Of a stretch of DNA of 64,000 nt, positions 19,275 to 30,456 are shown piece after piece. Where the stretch lies: assembly GCF_013415325.1 (NCBI RefSeq), contig NZ_JACBYE010000001.1:1-64000 (forward strand). Direction: 5' to 3'. This DNA is from Sanguibacter inulinus. Lineage in GTDB: Bacteria; Actinomycetota; Actinomycetes; Actinomycetales; Cellulomonadaceae. The position numbers were made by a program, and so were the translations under genes. Numbering within the stretch: position 1 is the first letter of the stretch; each line of letters opens with the position of its first letter. The notes under the pieces are model-generated. The model had not been told where the DNA came from. It ran no database searches and saw only the letters and a list, made by a program, of their open reading frames with translations.

Positions 19275-21326
19275 GTGGCAGAACTCAACAACGCCGCCGA
19301 TTCCGAGCCGTCGACCCACGTCCCCGGAACCGTCGACGGAGGGTACGGTGCCAGCGACATCACGGTCCTCGAAGGACTCGAGGCCGTGCGCAAGCGTCCC
19401 GGCATGTACATCGGCTCGACCGGAGAGCGTGGTCTGCACCACCTCGTCTACGAGGTGGTCGACAACTCTGTCGACGAGGCCCTCGCCGGCTACTGCGACC
19501 ACATCGAGGTGACGCTGCTCGACGACGGCGGTGTCCGTGTCGTCGACAACGGCCGAGGCATCCCCGTCGACATCCACCCGACCGAGGGTCGCCCCACGGT
19601 CGAGGTCGTCATGACGATCCTGCACGCCGGCGGAAAGTTCGGCGGCGGCGGCTACGCGGTCTCGGGTGGTCTGCACGGTGTCGGCATCTCCGTCGTCAAC
19701 GCGCTCTCGACCCGGGTCGAGACCGTCGTGCGACGCCAGGGCTTCACGTGGCACCAGTCCTTCGCCGACGGCGGCAAGCCTGTGGGCGAGCTCCGCAAGG
19801 GCGAGCCGACCGACGAGACCGGCACCACGCAGACCTTCTGGGCCGACGACAGCATCTTCGAGACCACGCGCTACGACTTCGAGACCCTGCGCGCGCGCTT
19901 CCAGCAGATGGCCTTCCTCAACAAGGGCCTGCAGATCACGCTGACCGACGAGCGCTCCGACGTCGCCGAGACCGACGACGAGGTCACCGGCGCCGACGAG
20001 GGAGAGGGCTCCGGCGCTCAGGCACGGACCGTGGTCTACAAGTACGACCGCGGTCTGCTCGACTACGTCGCCCACCTCAACTCGGCCAAGCGTGTGGAGA
20101 TCGTCCACGAGGACATCATCGCCTTCGAGTCCGAGGACACCGAGCGCCGCATCTCGCTCGAGGTCGCGATGCAGTGGACCAACGCCTACTCCGAGTCGGT
20201 CCACACCTACGCGAACACCATCTCGACGACCGAGGGCGGGACGCACGAAGAAGGCTTCCGCGCCGCGATGACGTCCCTGATCAACCGCTACGCGCGGGCC
20301 AAGGGGATCATCAAGGAGAAGGACGACAACCTCACGGGTGACGACATCCGCGAGGGCCTCACGGCCGTCATCTCGATCAAGCTCGGCGAGCCCCAGTTCG
20401 AGGGCCAGACGAAGACCAAGCTCGGCAACACCGAGGCCAAGACCTTCGTCCAGTCCGTCGTCAACGAGCAGCTGGGCGACTGGCTCGACTCGCACCCGAA
20501 CGAGGCCAAGGACATCATCCGCAAGGCCATCCAGGCCTCGCAGGCCCGTCTGGCCGCCCGCAAGGCGCGCGAGGCGACCCGACGCAAGGGTCTGCTCGAG
20601 TCCGGCGGCATGCCGGGCAAGCTCCGCGACTGCCAGTCGAACAAGCCCGAGGAGTGCGAGGTCTACATCGTCGAGGGTGACTCGGCAGGCGGCTCCGCGG
20701 TCCGTGGGCGCAACCCCCGCACCCAGGCGATCCTGCCCATCCGAGGCAAGATCCTCAACGTCGAGCGCGCGCGCCTCGACAAGGCCCTGGGCAACCAGGA
20801 GGTCCAGGCGCTCATCACGGCCTTCGGGACCGGGATCGGCGAGGACTTCGACATCGCCAAGCTGAGGTACCACAAGATCGTGCTCATGGCCGACGCTGAC
20901 GTCGACGGCCAGCACATCTGCACCCTGCTCCTGACGCTGCTGTTCCGCTACATGCGACCGCTCATCGAGCACGGCATGGTCTACCTCGCGCAGCCGCCGC
21001 TGTACCGCATCAAGTGGTCCAACGCCGAGCACGACTACGTGTACTCCGACCGTGAGCGCGACGAGTACATCGCCGCGGGCATCGCGAACGGCAAGCGGAT
21101 CCCCAAGGACAACGGCATCCAGCGCTACAAGGGTCTCGGCGAGATGGACTACTCCGAGCTCTGGGACACCACGATGGACCCCGACCACCGCACGCTCCTG
21201 CAGGTCACGCTCGACGACGCGGCAGCAGCTGACGAGATCTTCTCCGTGCTCATGGGAGAAGACGTCGAGTCCCGCCGCAACTTCATCCAGCGCAACGCCA
21301 AGGACGTCAGGTTCCTGGACATCTAG
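19275..21326 (+). CDS. gyrB: DNA gyrase subunit B
   Basis: A 683-residue ATPase subunit of DNA gyrase. It has the GHKL ATP-binding region ([46 protein letters not shown]) and a transducer domain. The TOPRIM metal-binding segment is [10 protein letters not shown] with [12 protein letters not shown]. The C-terminal QRYKGLGEM ends with FLDI. The GTG at 19275 was chosen because it follows AGGAG and gives the standard N-terminal length; open frame upstream lacks conservation. A 20-residue acidic insert (about [15 protein letters not shown]) lies near residue 235. gyrA follows after 94 bp. Confidence 0.97.
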   Translation: MAELNNAADSEPSTHVPGTVDGGYGASDITVLEGLEAVRKRPGMYIGSTGERGLHHLVYEVVDNSVDEALAGYCDHIEVTLLDDGGVRVVDNGRGIPVDIHPTEGRPTVEVVMTILHAGGKFGGGGYAVSGGLHGVGISVVNALSTRVETVVRRQGFTWHQSFADGGKPVGELRKGEPTDETGTTQTFWADDSIFETTRYDFETLRARFQQMAFLNKGLQITLTDERSDVAETDDEVTGADEGEGSGAQARTVVYKYDRGLLDYVAHLNSAKRVEIVHEDIIAFESEDTERRISLEVAMQWTNAYSESVHTYANTISTTEGGTHEEGFRAAMTSLINRYARAKGIIKEKDDNLTGDDIREGLTAVISIKLGEPQFEGQTKTKLGNTEAKTFVQSVVNEQLGDWLDSHPNEAKDIIRKAIQASQARLAARKAREATRRKGLLESGGMPGKLRDCQSNKPEECEVYIVEGDSAGGSAVRGRNPRTQAILPIRGKILNVERARLDKALGNQEVQALITAFGTGIGEDFDIAKLRYHKIVLMADADVDGQHICTLLLTLLFRYMRPLIEHGMVYLAQPPLYRIKWSNAEHDYVYSDRERDEYIAAGIANGKRIPKDNGIQRYKGLGEMDYSELWDTTMDPDHRTLLQVTLDDAAAADEIFSVLMGEDVESRRNFIQRNAKDVRFLDI

Positions 21327-21420
21327 CGGGTCGTGACCGGGACTCCCGGTCCCACGACGACGCAGCCCCCACGAGCCAGACCGAGACGGCGACAGCGCCG
21401 GACCGAGAACGAGGAACACC

Positions 21421-24068
<2,648 letters not shown>

Positions 24069-24072
<4 letters not shown>

Positions 24073-24890
24073 GCGGCGAAGCCACAGGCAAGCCCACAGC
24101 AGCATCGGGGAAGCCCGCCCGGGGCGCCAGCGCCTCCACCCCGCCGGCTCCCCCGGCACCGTCGGTGAGCTCCCCGCCGCCGTCGGTCCCGCCGAAGAAG
24201 GCTGCCGGCACGCCGTCGCCCACCTCGGCAGCCGGCGCGACCAAGGTGTCAGGCTCGGGCGGATCGCAGGGAGCCAAGACCACAGGCGCCCAGGCGGAGG
24301 CTGCGAAGACTGCACCCTCCACCCGTCCCGGCGGCACCCCGGCGGCCAAGGGTCCCAGCCCGATCGGCACCGTCACCGCCGCCACCCCGACCTCTGCGGC
24401 ACCCTCGGTGTCCGGTGCGCCGGCCTCCCAGGGCAGCAGCACGGCGCCCGCACGGCCGTCGGTCACGCAGGCTGACCCGAGCACGGGCACCACGCAGGCC
24501 TCACCGGCCGTGAAGAAGGTCGTGCCCGGGCCGCGACGTGTCCGTCTGGCCGTCGCACGGATCGACCCGTGGTCCGCCATGAAGCTGTCGTTCCTGCTGT
24601 CGATCGCCCTCGGCATCATGATGATCGTGGCGACCATCGTCTTCTGGATGGTCCTCGACGGCATGTACGTCTTCACCGAGGTCGACAGGCTCGTCCAGGA
24701 GGTCCTCGGCGACGCCGCGGACGTCAACGTGCTCCAGTACGTCGAGTTCAAGCGCGTGGTGTCCCTGGCCACGATCATCGCGATCGTCGACATGGTGCTG
24801 CTCACAGCCCTCGCCACGATCGGGGCATTCCTGTACAACGTGGTCGCCTCGCTCGTCGGTGGTGTGCACCTCACGCTCATCGACGAGTAA
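24069..24890 (+). CDS. DUF3566 transmembrane protein
   Basis: A 273-residue protein with about 155 residues of Pro/Ala/Ser/Thr-rich, probably disordered N-terminus. A conserved DUF3566 domain follows (about 160-270): [20 protein letters not shown] and two predicted membrane helices ([18 protein letters not shown] and [20 protein letters not shown]). It is found directly after gyrA in many actinobacteria, but its function is unknown. It overlaps gyrA by ATGA, so it is co-translated. The link to gyrase is positional only. Confidence 0.85.
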
Positions 24891-24926
24891 GATCATCACG
24901 CGCTCGATCCCGCTCGGGACCGGTGC

Positions 24927-24947
24927 TGACGCTCAGTTTGAGCGTCA
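24927..24947 (+). terminator. hairpin after the gyrB-gyrA-DUF3566 unit
   Basis: A 9-bp perfect stem TGACGCTCA/TGAGCGTCA has a 3-nt loop, 36 bp after the DUF3566 stop. Its right arm overlaps a possible -35 element of the tRNA promoter. Confidence 0.65.
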
Positions 24948-24967
24948 CGCCGATCGTGGGGTAAGGT
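24938..24967 (+). promoter_or_regulatory. candidate promoter for tRNA-Ile
   Basis: TTGAGC (24938-24943) and TAAGGT (24962-24967) are spaced by 18 bp, 45 bp before the mature tRNA-Ile. This is a reasonable housekeeping-sigma match. Confidence 0.5.
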
Positions 24968-25011
24968 CAAGCGCTGCACAACGGAAGCCCTCGGGCTACT
25001 GACGTGCGCAC

Positions 25012-25085
25012 GGGCCTTTAGCTCAGGCGGTTAGAGCGCTTCGCTGATAACGAAGAGGTCGGAGGTTCAAGTCCTCCAAGGCCCA
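25012..25085 (+). tRNA. tRNA-Ile (anticodon GAT)
   Basis: A 74-nt cloverleaf. The acceptor stem GGGCCTT pairs with AAGGCCC and the discriminator is A. The anticodon stem CTTCG/CGAAG frames loop CTGATAA with GAT at 25046-25048. The T-arm GGAGG-TTCAAGT-CCTCC is standard. CCA is not encoded. Confidence 0.97.
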
Positions 25086-25113
25086 CTGTCGGATCCCACT
25101 AGAGGGGGAACGT

Positions 25114-25233
25114 ATGAAGAAGTTGTTGTTCACACTCGCTGTCGCGGGAATCGGGTACGCCGTCTGGCGTAAGTACACCGAGGACAACGCAGAGCGTGAC
25201 CTCTGGTCAGAGGTCACGGACACGTTCAAGTAG
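25114..25233 (+). CDS. DLW-39 family small protein
   Basis: A 39-codon gene between tRNA-Ile and tRNA-Ala. The product has a lysine start (MKKLLF), one short hydrophobic segment (LLFTLAVAGIGYAVW, residues 4-18) and a charged tail with DLW at residues 29-31. Length, motif and position after gyrA match the actinobacterial DLW-39 family, named for the conserved DLW and 39-residue size. Its function is unknown; a single-pass membrane peptide is likely. AGAGGGGGAA gives a strong ribosome binding site. Confidence 0.88.
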   Translation: MKKLLFTLAVAGIGYAVWRKYTEDNAERDLWSEVTDTFK

Positions 25234-25263
25234 TCCGGCACGCAGCGCACCTCAGGTGCGTGA

Positions 25264-25336
25264 GGGGCCATGGCGCAATTGGTAGCGCACCTGCTTTGCA
25301 AGCAGGGGGTTAGGGGTTCGAGTCCCCTTGGCTCCA
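25264..25336 (+). tRNA. tRNA-Ala (anticodon TGC)
   Basis: A 73-nt cloverleaf. Acceptor GGGGCCA pairs with TGGCTCC and contains the G3-U70 wobble that identifies alanine tRNAs. Anticodon loop TTTGCAA has TGC at 25297-25299. The T-arm is GGGG-TTCGAGT-CCCC. CCA is not encoded. Confidence 0.97.
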
Positions 25337-25348
25337 CAGGATGACACG

Positions 25349-25374
25349 AGAGGCCCCGCCACGGCGGGGCCTCT
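25349..25374 (+). terminator. terminator after tRNA-Ala
   Basis: A 12-bp stem AGAGGCCCCGCC/GGCGGGGCCTCT has a 2-nt spacer and is followed by a T-containing stretch. It separates the tRNA from the minus-strand ATPase gene. Confidence 0.8.
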
Positions 25375-25414
25375 TGCTGTTGTCGGGACAGGCTCCGAGT
25401 ACCGGGGGACGACG

Positions 25415-27133
25415 CTACTGGTGCTCCGCGGAGATCGCCGCTCGCGCCCTCTCTCGCAGAGCCGGATCGCAGACGTAGACGTACGTCCCCTTCATGCCAC
25501 GGGTCAGCAGGACGTAGTACGCGTTGCGGATGTACTCCAGCAGCTCGTGCTCGTCGCGGACCGACCGCACCTCGCGGTCGAAATGAGACTCTCGGACGGC
25601 TCGTACCCCGCCGTGGTCCTCGTCCCAGACGATGTCCGGGCCGATGATCACACCGGCATAGTTGAGGTCGTAGCCCTGCACGGTGTGGACGCTGCCCACC
25701 TCGTCGATCGACCCCTGCGAGCTGATCCAGTCTGTGTCCGTCCGGTTCCAGCGGAGCTCCACCCCGTCTTCTGAGATGTCGTGAGGGGCGTCGACCGACA
25801 CATCACCCTTGCTGGTCCATCTCCAGGCGTACCCGGCGACCAGCCGCGACAGCCCGACCTCTGACTCGCGCTCCAGGATCTGGGACTTCATGTCCCCCAG
25901 GTGGTCGAAGAACCGGAGGTCGTACGACGTCGGCACTCGTGCTGGGGCGGGGGAGTCCGTCAGGAGCGCCCGTGCGAAGCCGAGGTAGCCCTGCCCGGCT
26001 GAGACCCGCATCTGAGACTCCAGCTCGTAGAAGCGGTGATCGGCGGAGGCACGGGCGACGAGACCGTCGACGACGGTCCGAGACACGTCGGCAGGCCGTA
26101 CAGTCTGCTCACCGTCGACGAGGTAGATCTGGTGGGTGCTCTTCGCGGAGATCCAGTCCACCGCGGTCCGCCCCTCGGACATCTCCCCGAAGAGGTCCCG
26201 GTTGCGTTGTGAGAAGGCCCCTCGGGTCGGTCCTGCGCCCCGGTGCGTCAGACGGTGAGCCTCGTCCACCACGAGGAGATCCCAGGTCCCAGGAGACGCT
26301 GCGACGGTGTAGGGGCTGAGGACCGTCACTCCCTTCAGACCAGGCGTCCGCCGGAAGACTGACGTGATCGTCTTCCGCAACGACTGCTGGGGGACCACGA
26401 AGCCGATCCGCAAGCCGTCGAGCAGCTCGCGGTTCCCGTCGAGGAAGAAGTCCGAGAACCGTCCGTCATCACTCGGGTCGACCCCGCTACCAGAGTCCTG
26501 GATGTCACGGAGAAGCTTGAGCAGGAAGATGGCGACGACAGTCTTGCCTGTGCCCGGCCCTCCGCGGACGACGGACGCGCTCTCTCGCCCTTCCGTGAGG
26601 TCCTCGAGAAGACCCTCCACGATGCCGTCGACCGCGACGAGCTGCTCGTCGTTCAGCGCCTTGTACGGCGAGAGCTTGAAGAGGTTGAGGTTCTCGATCT
26701 CGTCGACGCTCCGCCGGAACACGCCCTCGGTCCTGAGCCTGTCGAAGACCTTGTCGAAGAGGGGCTGGTACCGCGTGGTGCGTTCGAAGTAGCCAGAGTC
26801 TTGCTGGCCGTCGTTACGGTTGAGAGGCGCGTAGGCACCGTCGGCGTGGAACAGGGCGATGAGGCGCGACTCGAGGTCGAGGCAGGCCGACTTGTTGAAC
26901 TCCTCGTCGATGACGACCCGAACCTCGCGGAGCCCCGCCTTGGACGGGTGGTCGAGATGCTGGCGCAGCCGGTGACGTGCTCGCGTGGTCTCGCCGACGT
27001 AGACCTTCTGTGAGTCGGTGATCATGTAGACCACCGGCCAGTCGTGGTGCCGGCCGTCGGGGTCACGCCAGTCCCGGACAGTGGCTGCGTCGAAGCTGAG
27101 CCGGGTAACGCGCGGGCGCTCAGAGAGCGTCAT
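25415..27133 (-). CDS. GIY-YIG nuclease domain fused to DUF2075 (helicase-like) ATPase
   Basis: A 572-residue two-domain protein. Residues 34-106 form a GIY-YIG nuclease-like domain: VVYMI and VYVGETT motifs, Arg-rich RARHRLRQHL, putative metal ligand E88 and N105. Residues about 160-570 form a DUF2075 P-loop ATPase: Walker A GGPGTGKT (191-198), DEAH box LLVVDEAH (286-293), a motif-V-like VHTVQGYDLNYAGVIIGPD and a motif-VI-like YYVLLTRGMKGTYVYV. It likely acts on nucleic acid. Its start overlaps the MazG-like gene by 14 bp, so they form an operon. Local GC is visibly lower (26641-26700 is 34/60), suggesting transfer. A defence role is inference. Confidence 0.85.
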   Translation of the reverse strand: MTLSERPRVTRLSFDAATVRDWRDPDGRHHDWPVVYMITDSQKVYVGETTRARHRLRQHLDHPSKAGLREVRVVIDEEFNKSACLDLESRLIALFHADGAYAPLNRNDGQQDSGYFERTTRYQPLFDKVFDRLRTEGVFRRSVDEIENLNLFKLSPYKALNDEQLVAVDGIVEGLLEDLTEGRESASVVRGGPGTGKTVVAIFLLKLLRDIQDSGSGVDPSDDGRFSDFFLDGNRELLDGLRIGFVVPQQSLRKTITSVFRRTPGLKGVTVLSPYTVAASPGTWDLLVVDEAHRLTHRGAGPTRGAFSQRNRDLFGEMSEGRTAVDWISAKSTHQIYLVDGEQTVRPADVSRTVVDGLVARASADHRFYELESQMRVSAGQGYLGFARALLTDSPAPARVPTSYDLRFFDHLGDMKSQILERESEVGLSRLVAGYAWRWTSKGDVSVDAPHDISEDGVELRWNRTDTDWISSQGSIDEVGSVHTVQGYDLNYAGVIIGPDIVWDEDHGGVRAVRESHFDREVRSVRDEHELLEYIRNAYYVLLTRGMKGTYVYVCDPALRERARAAISAEHQ

Positions 27134-27440
27134 ATCGCGTGCTCCGTCCGCGGGACGTCTCGACCGGGTACTTCTGCCGGGTCTTCTCGAGCTTGTCGAG
27201 CACGATCTGCTGCGGGTCGAGCCCCAACTTGTCTGCGAGAGCGAGGCAGTAGGTGAGGACATCGGCGAGCTCATCACGTACCGCTCCTCGGTCCGCCTCG
27301 GACGACCACTGGAAGCACTCGAGCAGCTCACCAGCCTCGATGGAGATGGACTTCGCGAGGTTCTCGGGAGTGTGGAACTGCTCCCAGTCGCGCTCGGCGA
27401 AGAACGCTCTCAGCGCATGGAGTGCCTCGTCGGGAGCCAT
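27120..27440 (-). CDS. MazG-like nucleotide pyrophosphohydrolase
   Basis: A 106-residue all-alpha NTP pyrophosphohydrolase of the MazG/RS21-C6 type, which cleaves nucleoside triphosphates to monophosphates. The metal-binding signature is present as E35/E38 (SIEAGELLECFQW) and E57/D60 (RDELADVLTYCLALAD). The ATG at 27440 begins MAPDEALHAL. It is the first gene of a two-gene minus-strand operon with the GIY-YIG/DUF2075 ATPase. Such enzymes either clean nucleotide pools or, in defence contexts, deplete nucleotides or alarmones. Its substrate is unknown. Confidence 0.85.
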   Translation of the reverse strand: MAPDEALHALRAFFAERDWEQFHTPENLAKSISIEAGELLECFQWSSEADRGAVRDELADVLTYCLALADKLGLDPQQIVLDKLEKTRQKYPVETSRGRSTRYDAL

Positions 27441-27526
27441 GGCTCGCAGCGTACCAGCGGCTCCCGGCCGTCCTGCCGGCCAGCTGTCCGCCGGCCCGGC
27501 TCGACGATGTCGGGAGCACGCATGAC

Positions 27527-27558
27527 GAAGGCCACGGTCCCGAGGAACCGTGGCCTTC
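27527..27558. terminator. hairpin after the Ala-rich protein gene
   Basis: GAAGGCCACGGT (27527-27538) pairs with ACCGTGGCCTTC (27547-27558). It lies just downstream of the minus-strand gene ending at 27580 and upstream of the MazG-like gene. Confidence 0.7.
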
Positions 27559-27579
27559 ATCGTCGGTGCTGGGGTCGAG

Positions 27580-28641
27580 CTACTTCGTGTCGTCCTCGGT
27601 GGACGTCGGGGCGACCTGGCCGGCGCGGTTGACGGCGTCGTCCTGGTCGGTCGACTCGGCGTCCTTGTCGGAGACCTTCGCCTCGACCTCGGTCGCGAGG
27701 GCGTCGCCGGCCTTCTTCGCGGAGTCGACGGCGTGCTCGCTGGCCTCGCCGAGGTCGTCTGCTGCGGACTTCGCGGTGCTCTTGGCGCGCGAGGTGGTCT
27801 TCTTCGCGGTGGCCTTGGCCTCGGAGAGCTTGTCGGCGACCTTCTCGGAGAGGTCTTCGGCCTTGTCGGCGACCTTGCCCGAGACCTCGCGGGTCTTGGC
27901 GACAGCCGCGCCAGCAGCCTCGCCGACAGCCTCGGCGGCGTTGCCGACAGCGCCTTCGACGTTGTCGACAGCGCTCGAGTCGACCTTCTCCCACGGCTCG
28001 GCCCACGGGTCGGTCGTCGGCTGCGCGCGGCGCCACAGGACGAGCGCGCCACCGGCGGCGGCGACACCGGCGACGACCCACCAGCCCTTGCCGGACTTCT
28101 TCTGCTTCTTCTTGGCGTGCTTCTCGACGGAGTGCACGGCGTCAGAGAGCTTGATCGGAGCCTTGGCCGAGGCCGCCTTGATCGAGTCGGCCACGTGGGT
28201 CGCACCCGAGGACGCCTTGGAGGCCACGGTGCTCGCCCCGCCGCTCGTGACGTCGGCGGCGTTCTTGGCAGCCTCGTTGAGCGCGGCGACGATCTTGGGG
28301 AAGACCTCGTCGACGAGCTTGTCGTGGGCGCTGTCGATCACGGGGGAGGCCTTCTCGGCAGCCTTCTCGACGCGGGGGGCGGCGGCCTTGACCGACTCGT
28401 TCCACGCCTGCTCGATGCGCGGGGTGACCCACTCGACGAAGGCCTCGACCTTGGGGGTTCCCCAGTCCTTGGCCTGCAGAGCAGCCTCTCGGGCCTGACC
28501 GGCGACGACGCCGGCCTTCTCGCCTGCCTGGTGCGCACCGTCAGCGAGGACGGAGGCGAGGTCGGCGGCCTGGTCCTTGATCTTGTCGGTGTCGATCTTG
28601 TCGCTCGCGCTGCGTGCCGAGTCCTTGATTCCGTCCAACAT
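27580..28641 (-). CDS. Ala/Lys-rich helical protein with one membrane segment
   Basis: A 353-residue protein dominated by Ala, Lys, Glu and Asp with long amphipathic helices of LEA or apolipoprotein style (e.g. KVADKAEDLSEKVADKLSEA). One membrane segment lies at about 187-204 (WWVVAGVAAAGGALVLW), preceded by a Lys-rich KHAKKKQKKSGK and followed by RRAQPTTDPWAEPW. Similar proteins (DUF5324-like, by my reading) occur near ppiA and crgA in actinobacteria. A role at the envelope is plausible, but no enzyme motif exists. It is divergent from ppiA. Confidence 0.8.
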   Translation of the reverse strand: MLDGIKDSARSASDKIDTDKIKDQAADLASVLADGAHQAGEKAGVVAGQAREAALQAKDWGTPKVEAFVEWVTPRIEQAWNESVKAAAPRVEKAAEKASPVIDSAHDKLVDEVFPKIVAALNEAAKNAADVTSGGASTVASKASSGATHVADSIKAASAKAPIKLSDAVHSVEKHAKKKQKKSGKGWWVVAGVAAAGGALVLWRRAQPTTDPWAEPWEKVDSSAVDNVEGAVGNAAEAVGEAAGAAVAKTREVSGKVADKAEDLSEKVADKLSEAKATAKKTTSRAKSTAKSAADDLGEASEHAVDSAKKAGDALATEVEAKVSDKDAESTDQDDAVNRAGQVAPTSTEDDTK

Positions 28642-28776
28642 TCAAAGCTCCCTGAGAGTAGTGGGCATGCACCTGAGTCCACTCTGCCACCTCACGGGCG
28701 TGCGCGCAGAGGGGTCGGACGTGACCATCCTGTGCTGGTCCTGCCCCGGACCGCCTGGTCGTGGGACAATGGCGGC

Positions 28777-29316
28777 ATGTTCGCAACCCTCCACACCACT
28801 GCTGGTGACATCCGTATCGAGCTGTTCCCCAACCACACGCCGAAGACGGTCGAGAACTTCACGGGTCTGGCGACCGGGTCGAAGACCTGGACCGACCCCA
28901 AGACGGGCGCCGAGAGCAACGAGCCCTTCTACGACGGCCTGATCTTCCACCGCGTCATCCCGGGCTTCATGATCCAGGGCGGGTGCCCGCTCGGCACCGG
29001 CACCGGAGACCCGGGCTACAAGTTCGACGACGAGATCCACCCGGAGCTGTCCTTCAACAAGCCGTACCTCCTCGCGATGGCCAACGCCGGGACGCGCCGC
29101 AACGCCATCACCGGCCAGCCCGAGGGCACCAACGGCTCGCAGTTCTTCGTCTCGGTCGAGGCCACCCCGTGGCTCAACGGCAAGCACACCATCTTCGGTG
29201 AGGTGGCCGACGACTCGAGCCGCGCCGTCGTGGACGCGATCGCCTCCGCAGCGACGCGCCCCGGCGACCGCCCGGTCGAGGACATCACCATCACGTCCGT
29301 CACGATCGAGGACTGA
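28777..29316 (+). CDS. peptidyl-prolyl cis-trans isomerase, cyclophilin type
   Basis: A 179-residue cyclophilin that speeds proline isomerisation during protein folding. Core motifs are IELFPNHTPKTVENF, FHRVIPGFMIQGG (catalytic Arg) and GSQFFVSVEATPWLNGKHTIFGEV. There is no signal peptide, so it is probably cytoplasmic. The ATG at 28777 gives the standard N-terminus. A GACAAT -10-like hexamer (28765-28770) ends only 6 nt before the ATG, suggesting a leaderless or nearly leaderless transcript. Confidence 0.94.
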   Translation: MFATLHTTAGDIRIELFPNHTPKTVENFTGLATGSKTWTDPKTGAESNEPFYDGLIFHRVIPGFMIQGGCPLGTGTGDPGYKFDDEIHPELSFNKPYLLAMANAGTRRNAITGQPEGTNGSQFFVSVEATPWLNGKHTIFGEVADDSSRAVVDAIASAATRPGDRPVEDITITSVTIED

Positions 29317-29344
29317 GCGGCACACCGCCGCTGACCTGCGACGC

Positions 29345-30199
29345 ATGAGCACTCCGAGCACGCCGCCCGGGGCGGCCGACCAGACCGTCCCCACCTGTCC
29401 CCGCCACCCTGACCGCGTCAGCTATGTGCGCTGTCAGCGGTGCGGACGGCCCGCGTGCCCGGAGTGCTCTGTCCAGGCCTCTGTCGGCGTCCAGTGCGTC
29501 GACTGCGTCCGCGAGGCGCAGCGCACCGCCCCCGTGCACCGCACGGCCCTCGGAGCACCGCTGCGCACAGGACGCCCCGTCGTCACCTACACGATCATCG
29601 CGCTCTGCCTGATCAGCTACGTGCTGCAGCTCAGCGTCGACGGCTGGACGGGCCGTCTGGCCTTCTCGCCGTTCACCGGCGAGCTCGAGCCGTGGCGCTT
29701 CGTCACCGCGGCGTTCTTGCACTCGACCCAGATCTTCCACGTCGCGCTCAACATGTACGCGCTGTGGATCGTCGGCCCCTACCTCGAGAATCTGCTCGGT
29801 CGGGCCCGCTTCATCTCTCTCTACCTGCTCTCGGCTATAGGCGGCCACGTCGCGGTCGTGCTGCTCGCGGACCCCCTGTCCGCGTCGTGGTTCACCGGGA
29901 CCGTGGGCGCGTCGGGCGCCGTCTTCGGGCTCTTCGGGGCGATCTTCGTCGTCATGCGGCGGATGGGCCAGGAGGCCCGCGGCATGCTGGTGATCATCGG
30001 GCTCAACCTCGTGGTCGGGTTTGTCGTCCCGAACATCTCGTGGCAGGGGCACCTGGGCGGGCTCGTCACCGGCGCAGTCCTAGGTGCCGCCTACGCCTTC
30101 GCGCCTCGTGAGCGACGGACCCTCGTGAGCATCGTGGCGACCGTCGCTGTCGCTGTCCTGCTCGTCGGAGCCGTCCTGCTGCGTTATTCACAGGTGTAG
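29345..30199 (+). CDS. rhomboid family intramembrane serine protease with zinc-ribbon N-terminus
   Basis: A 284-residue membrane protease. The N-terminus (about 18-60) is a B-box-like zinc-binding region with paired Cys and His (CPRHPD, CQRCGRPACPEC, CVDC). About six membrane helices follow. The catalytic Ser lies in TGTVGASGAVFGLFG and the His in WQGHLGGLVTGAVLG; HVALNMYALW is also family-typical. It cleaves unknown membrane substrates. It lies 28 bp after ppiA, probably in the same transcript. It ends at a DnaA-box cluster in the convergent gap with crgA. Confidence 0.92.
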   Translation: MSTPSTPPGAADQTVPTCPRHPDRVSYVRCQRCGRPACPECSVQASVGVQCVDCVREAQRTAPVHRTALGAPLRTGRPVVTYTIIALCLISYVLQLSVDGWTGRLAFSPFTGELEPWRFVTAAFLHSTQIFHVALNMYALWIVGPYLENLLGRARFISLYLLSAIGGHVAVVLLADPLSASWFTGTVGASGAVFGLFGAIFVVMRRMGQEARGMLVIIGLNLVVGFVVPNISWQGHLGGLVTGAVLGAAYAFAPRERRTLVSIVATVAVAVLLVGAVLLRYSQV

Positions 30200-30292
30200 A
30201 CCTCGCTGTCCACAGCTGTGGGGACAGAGCGCCGGAACTCGCAGGATCGTGCGGGAACTACACACCTGTAAGTTATCCACACCTGTGGACAG
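30184..30292. promoter_or_regulatory. cluster of DnaA boxes between rhomboid and crgA genes
   Basis: Four DnaA-type nonamers lie within 109 bp: TTATTCACA (30184-30192, one mismatch, overlapping the rhomboid stop), CTGTCCACA (30206-30214), perfect TTATCCACA (30273-30281) and reverse CTGTCCACA (30284-30292). The last two are separated by 2 bp. The flanking genes converge, so the boxes sit at no obvious promoter. Confidence 0.75.
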
Positions 30293-30456
30293 GCCTGTGC
30301 ATGATGGTTCCTCGGGAGCCGCGCACCGTCCTCCCGCGAGGGGAGAGGCAGACCGACCACCCGGGCACGCAGCAGGCCCCCGCCCAGCCGACGTGCCATG
30401 GGCACGGCGGCAGGACGAGGGCCTGCGCGCTCAGACCGGACGGCCCGGTCGAGCAG

